A DNA stretch of 64,000 nt. Source: Paenibacillus solanacearum. GTDB lineage: Bacteria > Bacillota > Bacilli > Paenibacillales > NBRC-103111. Positions 1-8,450 of the stretch are shown here, in pieces. Numbering within the stretch: position 1 is the stretch's first letter; every line of letters starts with the position of its first letter. Both the position numbers and the translations under genes were made by a program. The stretch lies in NCBI RefSeq assembly GCF_910593845.1, contig NZ_CAJVAS010000010.1, forward strand, positions 124,001 to 188,000, given 5' to 3'. The notes under the pieces are model-generated. The model ran no database searches, was not told the origin of the DNA, and saw nothing but the letters and a program-made list of their open reading frames with translations.

Positions 1-470
1 ACAAAGCCTTGCCGAAACCATAAAATTTGCGCGTTCACCTTCTCCGGCTCGTAAAAGCTGCGCGGATCGTCGTAAAAGCCGATCAGCCCCGTTTCCGAAG
101 CAAGACCGCAGGTCGGCATCATATCGCAGTCGACGTAATGGCCGATCGGCATGCTAATATATTGATAGTTCGCCGGGTCCTCCTTCTCCGTTTTCCCGAA
201 ATCGACGAGCATCCGGTCGTAGAGCGACGAGCATACTTTTTGCGAGCCGCGGATGCCCGGAATCAATTCCGTGCGGATCAGCTTCGCCTCCTCCAGCTTT
301 TTCACGTTGACGGTCGCCGTCGAAGCGGGCAAATTGAACATTTCCGCAATTTCGTTGACATTGATCTTCTTCTTCTGAATCGCTTTAAATATTTCAATGC
401 GCAGCTCGGAGGAAAGCGCTTTGGCGATTTCGGCCAGTTCATCGATGTTAACGGACAATACTTGTGACAT
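1..470 (-). CDS. ArsR-like transcriptional regulator, 3' end cut by window edge
   Basis: The reverse strand is open from an ATG at 470 to the window edge (156 codons seen). Residues about 8-75 form a winged helix-turn-helix (ELRIEIFKAI, then NVNEIAEMFNLPASTATVNV), as in ArsR/SmtB regulators. The downstream part carries MPIGHYVDCDMMPTCGL. The same arrangement (MPIGQF then PTCGL, then an LWFR motif) is found in the complete 313-residue regulator at 55625..56566, so the two are paralogs; that protein suggests about half of this gene is missing. The likely role is sensing a ligand through the C-terminal domain and repressing or activating a sugar uptake or degradation locus, inferred from the paralog's neighbourhood. 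A GGAAGGGA ribosome site lies upstream of the ATG. Confidence 0.85.
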   Translation of the reverse strand, partial: MSQVLSVNIDELAEIAKALSSELRIEIFKAIQKKKINVNEIAEMFNLPASTATVNVKKLEEAKLIRTELIPGIRGSQKVCSSLYDRMLVDFGKTEKEDPANYQYISMPIGHYVDCDMMPTCGLASETGLIGFYDDPRSFYEPEKVNAQILWFRQGF

Positions 471-591
471 GTAGGGCAGTCCCTTCCAAGGTGGTATAGC
501 TTTCAGCGGTTTTGCTTGATGCATTTATAATATAGTTTACGAATAGATGAAGTAAAGACCAACTTTTAACATACCCGTCCCACATAGCAAA

Positions 592-622
592 AAAGCCGGC
601 TGCGGCGAACACAGTCGGCTTT
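592..622 (-). terminator. Intrinsic terminator of the 651..950 gene
   Basis: The arms AAAGCCG and CGGCTTT pair perfectly around a 17-base loop. Read on the minus strand, the hairpin is followed by a run of six T. It lies just past the stop of the riboswitch-controlled gene. Confidence 0.75.
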
Positions 623-650
623 CGGTCGTTGCAAACGATGCAGCGTTTCT

Positions 651-950
651 TTACGCGTTGCGCGCGGCCAGCGGCCTGCATCCCAGGTAGTCGTACAGCG
701 ACATAAACAAGTTGCTCTCGGCTTCGCACCGCAAGGAAAGCTTTACTTCGCCGCACCAGTAAAAATTAATAATATGCTGACGTCTGCCTGCGACCATCTC
801 CACGTCCCAGCAAGACGACATGAGCTCATACTCATCCCGGTTAATGAACAGCTTCGGCCCTTCGGCGGAAGCGTACACTCCGATCAAATCGGAACCGATC
901 TTCGTGTAAAAGCCTCTCCGAGTCATAATATTCCAAGTTTTATCCGACAT
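651..950 (-). CDS. Hypothetical 99-residue protein under a cyclic-di-GMP riboswitch
   Basis: This family is not recognised. The start is set at the ATG at 950 because AAAAGGAG stands 12 bases upstream; a longer in-frame reading to 1064 would run through the riboswitch terminator. The protein is soluble-looking, starts MSDKTWNIMTRRGFYTK and has no signal peptide or membrane segment. It has three cysteines, and several hydrophobic beta-like stretches (IINFYWCGEVKLSL). It is a single-gene unit with its own downstream terminator. Its control by a c-di-GMP-I riboswitch (separate entry) suggests a function in the motile-to-sessile switch, but that is inference from regulation only. Confidence 0.7.
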   Translation of the reverse strand: MSDKTWNIMTRRGFYTKIGSDLIGVYASAEGPKLFINRDEYELMSSCWDVEMVAGRRQHIINFYWCGEVKLSLRCEAESNLFMSLYDYLGCRPLAARNA

Positions 951-977
951 CCTTGTCAAACGCTCCTTTTCCAAAAC

Positions 978-1018
978 AAAAAAGACCCCTCCGTCGCAAA
1001 ACTGCAGTAACGGGAGTC
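978..1018 (-). terminator. Riboswitch expression-platform terminator
   Basis: On the minus strand GACTCC pairs with GGGGTC (one G-T pair), followed directly by TTTTTTG and then by the ribosome site of the 651..950 gene. Its place between aptamer and start codon suggests ligand-controlled transcription termination. Whether c-di-GMP turns the gene on or off cannot be read from the primary sequence alone. Confidence 0.6.
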
Positions 1019-1042
1019 CGTCTATCAATACGTCATCGCCGT

Positions 1043-1129
1043 TCCTTCGACAACTGGCTGGCATGGCTCGACAACCGCTTTAGCCCCTGTAGCTTTGCGT
1101 CACGGACTTTCGTCCGGTTTGCCTTTATC
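1043..1129 (-). ncRNA. Cyclic-di-GMP-I (GEMM-I) riboswitch aptamer
   Basis: Read on the minus strand this segment has the conserved GEMM-I parts in order: AAAGGCAAACC, the GGAC-GAAA-GTCC P1a tetraloop hairpin, GTGACGCAAAGC, an AGGGGCTAAAG turn, and the closing ATGCCAGCC with GTTGTCGAA. The GAAA tetraloop and its receptor-like side are both present. A G falls where the c-di-GMP-binding guanine is expected, which fits c-di-GMP more than cGAMP, though this alignment was made by eye. A covariance-model search against RF01051 would settle it. Confidence 0.88.
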
Positions 1130-1241
1130 GAGACCGAAATCGAGATCGAAATTTGTCTCCTTTTGTTTCTTCTTAACTATATAAAGAATAAAAGATTAGA
1201 CCTATGGTTAACATGATCCTTTGTTCTCAATTCATTCAATT

Positions 1242-2476
1242 TCAAAGGGACTTTCGAACTATTTTGTTTAATCGGCAGCCTCTCCAATAAAAATAGGAGC
1301 CGAATACGGTCACGACAGCCAGCAACAAAAACAGCCGGCTTCCGCCCCAATTCGACAGCAGATAGCCGCCGAGCAGCGGACCGATAAAATGGCCTATATT
1401 GGAAAACGATTGCGCCCCGAAGTACGTTCCCCGCATGCCGTCGGGCGCCAGCCGGTCGATCAGTACGTTCGCCGCCGGATAATTCAACATTTCGCCGAGC
1501 GTAAACAGAAACATTGAAACCATGAACGCCGTCCAGCTGTGCGACAACGCGTAGCCGATATCGCCGAGCGCGAACATGAGGTTTCCCGTGACGATCGCCA
1601 CGATCGGTGTCCGCCCATCCGCCCATCTGGAAATCGGCGCTTGGAGCAGCACGACGACGACCGCGTTCAAGCTCATGAGCAGGGCAAACAATGTCGCGCC
1701 TTTGGCCACGTTTTGCTCTACATATTGCGACAGCGTCACCGTCATCTGCGAGTAGCCGATCGCTCCGATGATCCCCCCGGCAATATACAGGCGAAGACGC
1801 GGTCGCTTGCGACGACCCGCCATGCCGAACGGACCGTCACGGTTGTACGCTGCTCGCCCTCAATTGCGCGTATGCCGAACCGGTGAAGGCAGACGTACAG
1901 GATCACCGCATAGATGAAGTAAATAACGGCGGTCACGAGAAACGGGAGCCATGCTTCGAACGCGCCGACATAGGCGCCGAGCAGCGGACCTGCGGCTACG
2001 CCGACATTGATAGCGATGTAGCGCAGCGAGAATACCTTGAGGCGCTTCTCCTTCTCCGTCACGTCCGCCATGAGCGCTTGAGACACCGGTTCATAGAGCG
2101 ACCGGCACAGCCCGCCCAGCATATTCAGCAGCATGAACGCCAGCGTCGCCTTCGCGAGGGCGAATCCGGCAAAGACGACGACCCAGCCGAGCAAGGCGGT
2201 CATCATGATCGCTTTGCGTCCGAACCGGTCGGACAAGGCGCCGCCCACGAAGCCTCCGGCCGTCCCCGCCAGTGAGCCGAGCCCGATAATCGCGCCGATC
2301 AGCAGCGGGCTGAGCTGCGATTCGCGGGATAAATAAATCGCCAGAAAGGGCATGCTCATGGAGGAAGCCATCCGCGCCATAACCGTGCCGACAAGCAGCA
2401 GATGAACGATCGGATGATATTGCTTCAGAAACGAGGCCACTCGTCCGGAGCTGAAAATTCTAAGTTGTGCCAGCAC
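1242..2476 (-). pseudogene. MFS drug/sugar efflux transporter, split by a one-base frameshift
   Basis: Two overlapping reading frames together encode one 12-helix major facilitator protein of about 410 residues. The N-terminal part (from a GTG at 2476, preceded by AAGGAGAG) holds six helices and the MFS signature GGALSDRFGRKAIM. The C-terminal part continues in another frame from about 1790 to 1242. Sequence similarity runs cleanly from VVASDRVF into LYIAGGIIGAIGYSQMT if one C is restored in a short C run near 1790. As read, the first frame ends at 1742 after 22 foreign residues, so the product would lose its second half. A sequencing error is as likely as a real inactivating mutation. Family members are typically multidrug exporters (MdtH/YttB-like). 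Confidence 0.8.
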
Positions 2477-2573
2477 GGGCAGCTCTCCTTATATACCAAT
2501 GGTTAATTAAATAGAGTTTCATTATACAAGAAGAGCTCGCTCTTGCCCATACGTGTTTTTGCCGTAACAAAAA

Positions 2574-2612
2574 ACAGGACTCCTTCGCCCTAATCGGGCC
2601 AATGAGTCCTGT
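2574..2612 (-). terminator. Terminator of the HesB-DUF1450 operon
   Basis: The nine-base arms ACAGGACTC and GAGTCCTGT pair perfectly around a 21-base loop, with a T-run on the minus-strand side. It follows the DUF1450 stop by about 30 bases. Confidence 0.85.
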
Positions 2613-2644
2613 GCGTCCGGTCTGTCGCAATCGACCGATTATCG

Positions 2645-2869
2645 TTATTTTTTTACGTACTTCTGTGCCTTCTCGATGACCTCGTCTTCCGTAGGGGCGG
2701 TAATATAGCGTCCGTTAATAAAGATGAAGGCGAACCGCGAGCAAGGACCGCAGTACGATTTGCAGCCGACTTTGATGTCGGCGTCGGGCGCCATCTTTTG
2801 CAGCTTGGGCAGCGCCGTTTTCATTTTCATGTGCTTGCATTTGTCGCAAACACGAATATCGTTGGCCAT
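2645..2869 (-). CDS. DUF1450 (YuzB-like) small cysteine protein
   Basis: The 74-residue protein has a CxxC pair at residues 8 and 11 and a CKSYCGPC cluster at 36-43, as in the DUF1450/YuzB family of Bacillales. The family resembles a thioredoxin-like ferredoxin fold; its function is not established. The ribosome site AAAGGAA lies 8 bases before the ATG at 2869. It is the second gene of a two-gene unit behind the HesB-like gene, with a 39-base gap, and is followed by a strong terminator. Five cysteines next to an IscA/HesB-fold partner suggest metal or redox chemistry, which is inference. Confidence 0.85.
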   Translation of the reverse strand: MANDIRVCDKCKHMKMKTALPKLQKMAPDADIKVGCKSYCGPCSRFAFIFINGRYITAPTEDEVIEKAQKYVKK

Positions 2870-2908
2870 GCAGATGTTCCTTTCCTTGAAGAGCTATTCT
2901 TCCGGCTG

Positions 2909-3211
2909 TTAGTGGTCGCCGTGGTTGCCCTTGCTCGGATTGGTGATCGCAAAGCCTTCTTCCGGCACGTAGAAATAATCGATCCGGATGCCATCCAGCA
3001 ACGGTTGGTCCTTCTCGAGAATAACATCAATGTTCTTGTCGGTCGATACGACCACATCTTTGTCCGTCGGTGTGTCCAGGCTCATGCCATAGTGAGCATG
3101 GTCTCCGTGTGAGTGCGTAATATAGACGCGGACTTTGAGCGACTTGTCCTCTTCCTGCTCCAGCTCTTCCAATATTTTTTTTGCCGCATTGCGCGAAATT
3201 TTACAATTCAT
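2909..3211 (-). CDS. HesB/IscA-fold (HesB-like) protein lacking the cluster cysteines
   Basis: This 100-residue protein has the HesB/IscA core (an RNAAKKILEELE helix, VYITHSHGDHAHYGMSLD strands, and LDGIRIDYFYVPEEGFAITNP). In true IscA/SufA proteins NP is followed by a CxC cluster-binding tail; here the tail is SKGNHGDH. The only cysteine is residue 3. It is therefore unlikely to scaffold an Fe-S cluster in the usual way, although histidine and aspartate at both ends could bind metal. The second ATG (3211) is chosen because AGGAG abuts the first ATG and stands 9 bases before the second. It is the first gene of the unit with DUF1450. Confidence 0.8.
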   Translation of the reverse strand: MNCKISRNAAKKILEELEQEEDKSLKVRVYITHSHGDHAHYGMSLDTPTDKDVVVSTDKNIDVILEKDQPLLDGIRIDYFYVPEEGFAITNPSKGNHGDH

Positions 3212-3520
3212 CGGGTACATCTCCTACCGGTTATGTTTTAGTCCATTGTATAGAAAGCCGGGCTCGAAAGCAATACCTGCTACGCCATTGCCGCTGCGGG
3301 GTTTGTTGCGATCGGTCGCGCAATCCTATAAACTGGAAGGTACGAGCCGCACGGCCGCGCCACCGCAATTTCGGCGTCCGCAAGCGGATCGCCGGACTGC
3401 TGCGCCCGCCGCAAGCACTGTCTCCCGCAGCGGGACAGACTTCATCCGGCGTCGAAGCTGCAAGAAATCAAGCCGAGGGCGCGCATAGGCGCTCCGGTAT
3501 TACGGTGCCGAGGTGGAAGG
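3212..3520. other. Divergent intergenic region
   Basis: This holds the upstream regions of the HesB-like gene (minus) and the AI-2E permease (plus). No RNA element, repeat or credible ORF was recognised in it. Confidence 0.5.
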
Positions 3521-4627
3521 ATGCTTTCCTTTTATAAAAAATATTACAAGACGATCTTCGATATCGCGCTGCTCGTCGTGACGGTCTACTTGTTCATGTT
3601 CGTGTTCAGCTACCTGTACCGCATCGCGACGCCGATCTTCTGGGCGTTCATCATCTATATGATCATCGAGCCCCTCGCCCGCTTCCTGCACCGGCGGGGG
3701 CTCAAGAAATCGATTGCATCGGCGATCGCCACGGTGGTGTTCATCCTCATCATCCTCGGCCTCATCACGGGAGCGGGCGCGATCTTCACGACGCAAATCA
3801 TTAGCCTGAAGGATAAGCTGCCGGATTATGCCGCCGTGCTGGAGAAGCAGATCGTGCAGCGCACCGACGAGTTGAACGACCGGTTCGGCTCCCTGCCGAC
3901 GCAGCTGGAGCTGCTCGACAAGCTGAAAGAATATTCGGCGGAAATTACGAAGAAGGCGACGGAAATCGTCCGCGAGTTCCTCACCGCTACGTTTAATGCG
4001 ATTACGTCCATTTCCACGATCGTCGTAAACTTTGTGATCGGCGTCGTGCTTGCCTACTTCCTCAGCAGCGAGATCGAATCGTGGAAGAAGACGGCCAGCG
4101 AGAAGACGCCGCGTACGTTCAAGACGGCATTTCAGTTTTTGCGAGAGAACGTACTCGCCGGCATCGTCACGTATGTCAAGGCGCAGGCGAAGCTGATCAG
4201 TCTGACGTTCGTCGTCGTCTTCATCGCCCTGCTCGCGCTGGACGTGAAGAACGCGTTCTCGATCGCCCTGCTGTCGGCCGTGTTCGACGTGCTGCCGCTG
4301 CTGGGCGTATCGACGTTGTTTATCCCATGGATCATCTACCTGCTTATCGTCGGACAAACGTCGCTCGCCATCTGGCTCGCCGTCCTGCTCGGCATCGTCG
4401 TAACCGTAAGACAAATTCTGGAACCGAAAATTACCGGCGATTCGCTGGGGGTATCGGCATTTACGATGCTGTCGTTCATGATCATATCCTTATCGCTGTT
4501 CGGTGTAGCCGGCCTGATCTTGTCTCCGATCCTGATCATTTTGATCAAAGCGCTGTACGAGCAAGGCTATTTGCAAAAGTGGATTCGCATGCCGGCGGAG
4601 GAATACGGGCCGGAGCGAATGGGATAA
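3521..4627 (+). CDS. AI-2E family transporter / YtvI-like membrane protein
   Basis: The 368-residue protein has the PF01594 layout: two N-terminal helices (IALLVVTVYLFMFVFSYLY, then FWAFIIYMIIEPLARFL), a third helix, a charged coiled segment at about 100-150, and four to five C-terminal helices with the family's ILEPKITGDSLGVS motif at about 300. In Bacillales such proteins include the sporulation protein YtvI and possible small-molecule exporters or Na+/H+ antiporters; the substrate here is unknown. The ATG at 3521 follows GAGGTGGAAGG. It is a single gene ended by the shared hairpin at 4635..4674. Confidence 0.88.
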   Translation: MLSFYKKYYKTIFDIALLVVTVYLFMFVFSYLYRIATPIFWAFIIYMIIEPLARFLHRRGLKKSIASAIATVVFILIILGLITGAGAIFTTQIISLKDKLPDYAAVLEKQIVQRTDELNDRFGSLPTQLELLDKLKEYSAEITKKATEIVREFLTATFNAITSISTIVVNFVIGVVLAYFLSSEIESWKKTASEKTPRTFKTAFQFLRENVLAGIVTYVKAQAKLISLTFVVVFIALLALDVKNAFSIALLSAVFDVLPLLGVSTLFIPWIIYLLIVGQTSLAIWLAVLLGIVVTVRQILEPKITGDSLGVSAFTMLSFMIISLSLFGVAGLILSPILIILIKALYEQGYLQKWIRMPAEEYGPERMG

Positions 4628-4634
4628 AAAAACA

Positions 4635-4674
4635 AAAGGACCTGTACGGCGTCAAGCGAGCCGTCAGGTCCTTT
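4635..4674. terminator. Bidirectional terminator
   Basis: The ten-base arms AAAGGACCTG and CAGGTCCTTT pair perfectly, with A and T runs on the outer sides. It serves the permease on plus and the YkvA-like gene on minus, which converge here. Confidence 0.85.
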
Positions 4675-4697
4675 CTTATATTTCAAGATTCAAGGTT

Positions 4698-4931
4698 TCA
4701 AGCGCCGTATTTCCGTTCCGCCCGGCTGGTGAACCAGTTCATCATCAGCAGGGTGACGGCCACATCGTCGATCGGCAAATAAGGCAGCACGTCCGGCATC
4801 ACAATGTAGATGAGCACAGGAACGGCAAACAACAGCTTCTCACCCAGCGGCACCTTCGGCGAATTCAAAATCGGAACGATTCGGCTGAAGACGTGACCCC
4901 AGCGGCGCAGCGACCATAATCGATACCACAT
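4698..4931 (-). CDS. DUF1232 (YkvA-like) small membrane protein
   Basis: This 77-residue protein has the DUF1232 core: a PKVPLGEKLLFAVPVLIYIVMPDVLPYLPIDD-type hairpin in which PLGEK, the hydrophobic stretch, and D-x-L-P-Y-LP-I-DD are the family marks. The function is unknown; members are membrane associated. The start at 4931 (MWYRLWS) is preferred because GGGAAGGGAG sits about 9 bases upstream, better than the upstream in-frame ATG. Confidence 0.8.
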   Translation of the reverse strand: MWYRLWSLRRWGHVFSRIVPILNSPKVPLGEKLLFAVPVLIYIVMPDVLPYLPIDDVAVTLLMMNWFTSRAERKYGA

Positions 4932-5252
4932 AACGTCTCGCTCCCTTCCCATCCGTTATCGCAGCAGCTTGTAAACAGCTTATTCGTATTATACTACGGC
5001 AGCGCGAAAATGCGAAAACAAACAGGAGACCGGGAATGGACAAATTCCTCCGAAGCGTCTGCCGCCGCAGCAGAATGAATAGGCCGCGATGACGAAGCTG
5101 CTCGGCAACCGGTTCCGTTGCGTCAGCTTGAACGCAAAAACGGCGTCCTCCGGGGGTTCCCGAAAAACGCCGTAGGGCTCGATCGACTGCCGGGCATCGC
5201 CGGAACGTACCCTTGGGAGTCGCGCGCGACAGAAAAACGCAGACGCGCACTC
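4932..5252. other. Intergenic region without a convincing gene
   Basis: One minus-strand frame between the M14 stop and the YkvA start is open for about 80 codons and reads plausibly (for example SIEPYGVFREPPEDAVFAF) but has no start codon or ribosome site. It could be a gene remnant. A hairpin with arms CGGCGT and ACGCCG lies near 5150. Confidence 0.35.
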
Positions 5253-6299
5253 CTAGAGCTGCAGTCCTTCCAACAGCAAACCGATCAAGCGCTCGTAGAT
5301 CGCGTCGAACTGTTCTATCGGCAGCGGATTGACTCCATCTCCCGCCTCAACGGTAAAGCCCAGACGCCGATACTCCTGGATGAACCAGTCCTTATATCCG
5401 GCATCGCTGCCGGACAGCTTCACCGGAACGTATCCGCTCGCGCGGCCTAGCCGGATCGCAGCCGCTTCCGCTTCTTGCGGCTCCAAGTCCCGGTAATTCC
5501 AGTAAATCTCCTGGCCTTGCGTATGAAGAGCCATGACCAGATGAAAGTCGCGGCAGCGGGTGAAGGCTTCGATCGCCTGCGCTTCCGGCTCCGTCAGCGG
5601 CGCTTCTCCGGTAAAATCGCGCGGTCCGGGACCGGGAACGTCTCTGCGGGCCCGCTCCGTCTCCCAGAAGGCCGGGAACTGGTCGTTCAGATCGACCCCG
5701 CGAATATTCGCTTTCCACCCGGAAAAGTCGCAGCTTCCGCCGTTCCACTGCACCAGCTGCGCGTAGAGCGCTTCGCCCGCACCCAGCGTCCCGTGCACCA
5801 GCTCCACGCCGTCGGGGTTCACCATAGGCACGACATACAGCGAAACGCGCTCGAACAGCGCCTTGACGTCGTATCCTCTCAGATGACCCGATGTACAGCA
5901 CGCTCGGGCGCAATCTTCCACGAACTTGGCAAGCAGCGCGCTCGTGATCCATTCGTTGGCGTGGAACGCCCCGTTGTAATGCACTTCCTTGCAGCCCGAC
6001 CCGATCCGGATGACGGGGATCGCTCTCCCCATTACGCTCTGACCGATCATGCCGGTTTGCAGAAAAGGATACGCCATCTCCAAAGCGGCCACATCGCTCA
6101 TCAAGCTTCCGTAGCCATATGCCCCGGACGTGTCGACGATGGAGGCGTGCGCCCGCGGCGGGATGATGACGGTTTGTCCGATGCGCAGCCTTCGCGGATC
6201 CATGCCGGGGTTCGCCGCCATCAGCTCCGCGACGGACAGGCCGAAGCGGCCTGCCAGTACCGCGATGCTGTCTCCCGCTTGAATAGGGTAACGGTTCAC
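5253..6299 (-). CDS. LysM-M14 zinc carboxypeptidase (gamma-D-glutamyl-diaminopimelate peptidase type)
   Basis: Residues 4-48 form one LysM peptidoglycan-binding repeat (IQAGDSIAVLAGRFGLS... LRIGQTVIIP). Residues about 58-345 form an M14 peptidase. Zinc ligands are H113 and E116 (HANE) and H259 (ALHTQGQE). RGVDLND at 200-206 is the substrate-binding loop, and E318 (TVEAGDG) is the catalytic glutamate. This architecture matches Bacillus endopeptidase I/YqgT proteins that cut gamma-D-Glu-mDAP bonds in cell-wall peptides. No export signal is visible before LysM, as in several family members of the spore or cytoplasm. It starts at a GTG after GGGAGGG and lies 117 bases behind murI in the same direction, so both may act on wall peptides. 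Confidence 0.9.
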   Translation of the reverse strand: MNRYPIQAGDSIAVLAGRFGLSVAELMAANPGMDPRRLRIGQTVIIPPRAHASIVDTSGAYGYGSLMSDVAALEMAYPFLQTGMIGQSVMGRAIPVIRIGSGCKEVHYNGAFHANEWITSALLAKFVEDCARACCTSGHLRGYDVKALFERVSLYVVPMVNPDGVELVHGTLGAGEALYAQLVQWNGGSCDFSGWKANIRGVDLNDQFPAFWETERARRDVPGPGPRDFTGEAPLTEPEAQAIEAFTRCRDFHLVMALHTQGQEIYWNYRDLEPQEAEAAAIRLGRASGYVPVKLSGSDAGYKDWFIQEYRRLGFTVEAGDGVNPLPIEQFDAIYERLIGLLLEGLQL

Positions 6300-6416
6300 A
6301 TGACAACCCTCCCGAACATATTCGCTGCAGAGGATCGCCAGCGCTTTGCATCATCCGGCTGCAGCAAGCCACCCTGGGCCCATGCCCTTAGGTGTGCTAA
6401 TGTGTATGCCGGATCG

Positions 6417-7226
6417 TTATATAATATTCGGAACTTGCCAGACGACGGGCGTCACTTTGATCTGCTCGTTCAGCCACGTCTGCGCAATCGACTTGAACAT
6501 CCGCGGCTCGCCGCTGCAAAAAAACTGATGCACCGGCACGATATTGGACGTGGCCAGCATGCCTTTGTGGTACAAAATCGTACTGATCTCCCTGGCTGTC
6601 TCATCCGCCGAGCTGATCAGCGTCACCCTCGATCCCATCACCGAGCCGATAATATCGGCCAGGAACGGATAATGGGTGCAGCCCAATATCAGAGAATCGA
6701 TCGGATAATTCCTCAGCTCCGACAGCGATTCCTCCACGACTCTTGTCGTTTCGTCCGTACGAAACATCCCGCGTTCCACCAGCGGCACGAAGGACGGACA
6801 GGCCAGGCTGACGACCTGAATTTGCGGTGAGATTTGGCGCAAAGCATGCTCATACGCGCTGCTCTTGATCGTCCCCTCGGTCCCGATGACGCCGATATGA
6901 TGATTTCGCGTCGTCTTGATCGCCGCTCTCGCGCCGGGATGAATGACGCCGACGACGGGAATGGTAAGCCTGGCCCGAATCTCTTCAATCGCAATGGCGG
7001 TGGCCGTATTGCAGGCAACCACAATCATTTTCGGTTGAAATTGCAGCAAGTAATCTACAATTTGATGGGTGAAGCGAGAAATTTCCTCAGCCGGTCTGGG
7101 CCCGTACGGCGTCCGCGCTGTATCGCCGAAATATATGATTTTTTCTTGCGGCAATTGTCTCATGACCTCTTTGGCCACGGTCAAGCCGCCGACTCCTGAA
7201 TCCAGTATGGCTATGGCTTGCTGCAC
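6417..7226 (-). CDS. murI: Glutamate racemase
   Basis: This 269-residue enzyme converts L- to D-glutamate for peptidoglycan. The two catalytic cysteines are C72 (VVACNTATA) and C183 (LGCTHYPFL). The N-terminal ILDSGVGGLTV and the GDTARTPYG loop are also typical, and the length is normal. It starts at a GTG with AAAGGAAG about 12 bases upstream. The M14 wall peptidase follows downstream. Confidence 0.96.
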   Translation of the reverse strand: MQQAIAILDSGVGGLTVAKEVMRQLPQEKIIYFGDTARTPYGPRPAEEISRFTHQIVDYLLQFQPKMIVVACNTATAIAIEEIRARLTIPVVGVIHPGARAAIKTTRNHHIGVIGTEGTIKSSAYEHALRQISPQIQVVSLACPSFVPLVERGMFRTDETTRVVEESLSELRNYPIDSLILGCTHYPFLADIIGSVMGSRVTLISSADETAREISTILYHKGMLATSNIVPVHQFFCSGEPRMFKSIAQTWLNEQIKVTPVVWQVPNII

Positions 7227-7361
7227 GACGTATTCGCTTCCTTTGTCTTAGAAGTGATGAAACGATTATAGTTATAAGTTATGAACGATCGAAACGAAAG
7301 GTACCATGATGAACGGGACGGCGGACACGCCCGAATCTTATCATCTTATCAAAATCCGGTT

Positions 7362-7400
7362 AAAAAATAAAATCCGCTGTTGGCGGCAGCGGATAATCTT
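7362..7400 (-). terminator. Terminator of the deacetylase gene
   Basis: ATCCGCTG and CAGCGGAT pair perfectly around TTGGCGG. A-rich and T-rich flanks lie on both sides. Confidence 0.75.
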
Positions 7401-7421
7401 TTATCAAATGAGTGCAGCGTA

Positions 7422-8450
7422 TCATCGTTTGGGCGGCTCGATATCGGTTAGCAGCGCGAATTCATAGCCGGCTTTTTTCACAGCTTTGATGATCCGGTCG
7501 AGCGCCTCGATATTTTCCGGAGAACCTTGGTGCATCAATATAATATTGCCGTCATGCAAATTATTCATAATATCGTTGTACGGATCCTCGGCACCGTTCT
7601 TGCGCGGCTCCCAGTCTCGCATGGCAGTCGACCAAAACACCGAGCTGTAGCCCATGTCCGAAACCAACTTCAATATATGCGTATTGTATTTTCCGTAAGG
7701 AAAGCGGAAATAAGGCTGAATGTCTTTGCCCGTCACTTCCTTGTACAGCTTCTCGTAATCTTGAATTTCCTTGCGAATCTGCTCGTCCGTCTGCAAATTC
7801 ATATCGGTATGCGTCATCGTATGGTTGGCTACCAGATGGCCGTCCGCCACCAGCGTACGCACGAAATCGGGATCTTTCTTCACATTGTATCCAGCAATGA
7901 AAAAGTTCGCCTTGGCATCGTTATCCTTCAGCGATTTGACGAGCGTCGCGGTGTCTCCGAGCGGCCCGCCCGTGTCGATCGTCAAATATACTTTTTTGCC
8001 GGTCCCGACCCATAACGCCTTCATGTCTTTGCTGAACGTCTTCGTCTCATGCGGGAAATCCGGAACTTGTCCCTTCGGCTTCTTCATATAGTACCAGGAC
8101 AGCTCCTTCCGGTTGCCCGGATCGGACTTCGACGATCCCCCGTATACGGAACCGGTCGCCGTCTGCGCCGGCGCTGTCTTGACAGGCTCCTTGCTCGCCT
8201 CTTTGACCGGCTGGGGCTCCGGCTCCTTCTCCGGCTGGGGCTTCTCATCCTTCGCCTTGTCTTCCTTTGCCGGCTCCGGTAAGACCGGCGGCGCCGGAGG
8301 CGGAGCGGCCGAATCGGAAGGCGGAGCCGGTTGGCTCTGACCCGGCGTATCCTTCGGAACTTGAGCGGCTTGTTCCCGGTTCGAGCTGCAGGCAACGAGC
8401 AGCACTGCAATGGCCGCTGCCGCCACGATGCTTCTGGCCGTCATCTTCAT
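7422..8450 (-). CDS. Polysaccharide deacetylase lipoprotein (NodB/CE4)
   Basis: Residues 1-21 are a lipoprotein signal ending at the lipobox LLVAC (C21). A proline-, lysine- and glutamate-rich linker follows (about 30-100), then a NodB domain at about 150-335. Motif 1 is LTIDTGG, so the second metal-binding aspartate of the usual TFDDG is threonine. Motif 2 is NHTMTH (H210, H214), motif 3 is RFPYG, and a late LMHQ supplies H307. A similar loss of the second Asp occurs in PdaA-type enzymes that act on muramic acid. The likely substrate is peptidoglycan or another N-acetylated polymer at the cell surface. The ATG follows GGAAGGAG. Confidence 0.88.
   Translation of the reverse strand: MKMTARSIVAAAAIAVLLVACSSNREQAAQVPKDTPGQSQPAPPSDSAAPPPAPPVLPEPAKEDKAKDEKPQPEKEPEPQPVKEASKEPVKTAPAQTATGSVYGGSSKSDPGNRKELSWYYMKKPKGQVPDFPHETKTFSKDMKALWVGTGKKVYLTIDTGGPLGDTATLVKSLKDNDAKANFFIAGYNVKKDPDFVRTLVADGHLVANHTMTHTDMNLQTDEQIRKEIQDYEKLYKEVTGKDIQPYFRFPYGKYNTHILKLVSDMGYSSVFWSTAMRDWEPRKNGAEDPYNDIMNNLHDGNIILMHQGSPENIEALDRIIKAVKKAGYEFALLTDIEPPKR

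Noticed and set aside
3500..4414. 304-codon minus-strand ORF opposite the AI-2E permease
   Set aside because: Low-complexity Asp/Arg/Glu composition from reading the complement of hydrophobic codons.
4840..5250. 136-codon minus-strand ORF
   Set aside because: It overlaps the YkvA-like gene and its GTG start has AGGAG overlapping the start itself; another frame there looks more coding-like but has no start.
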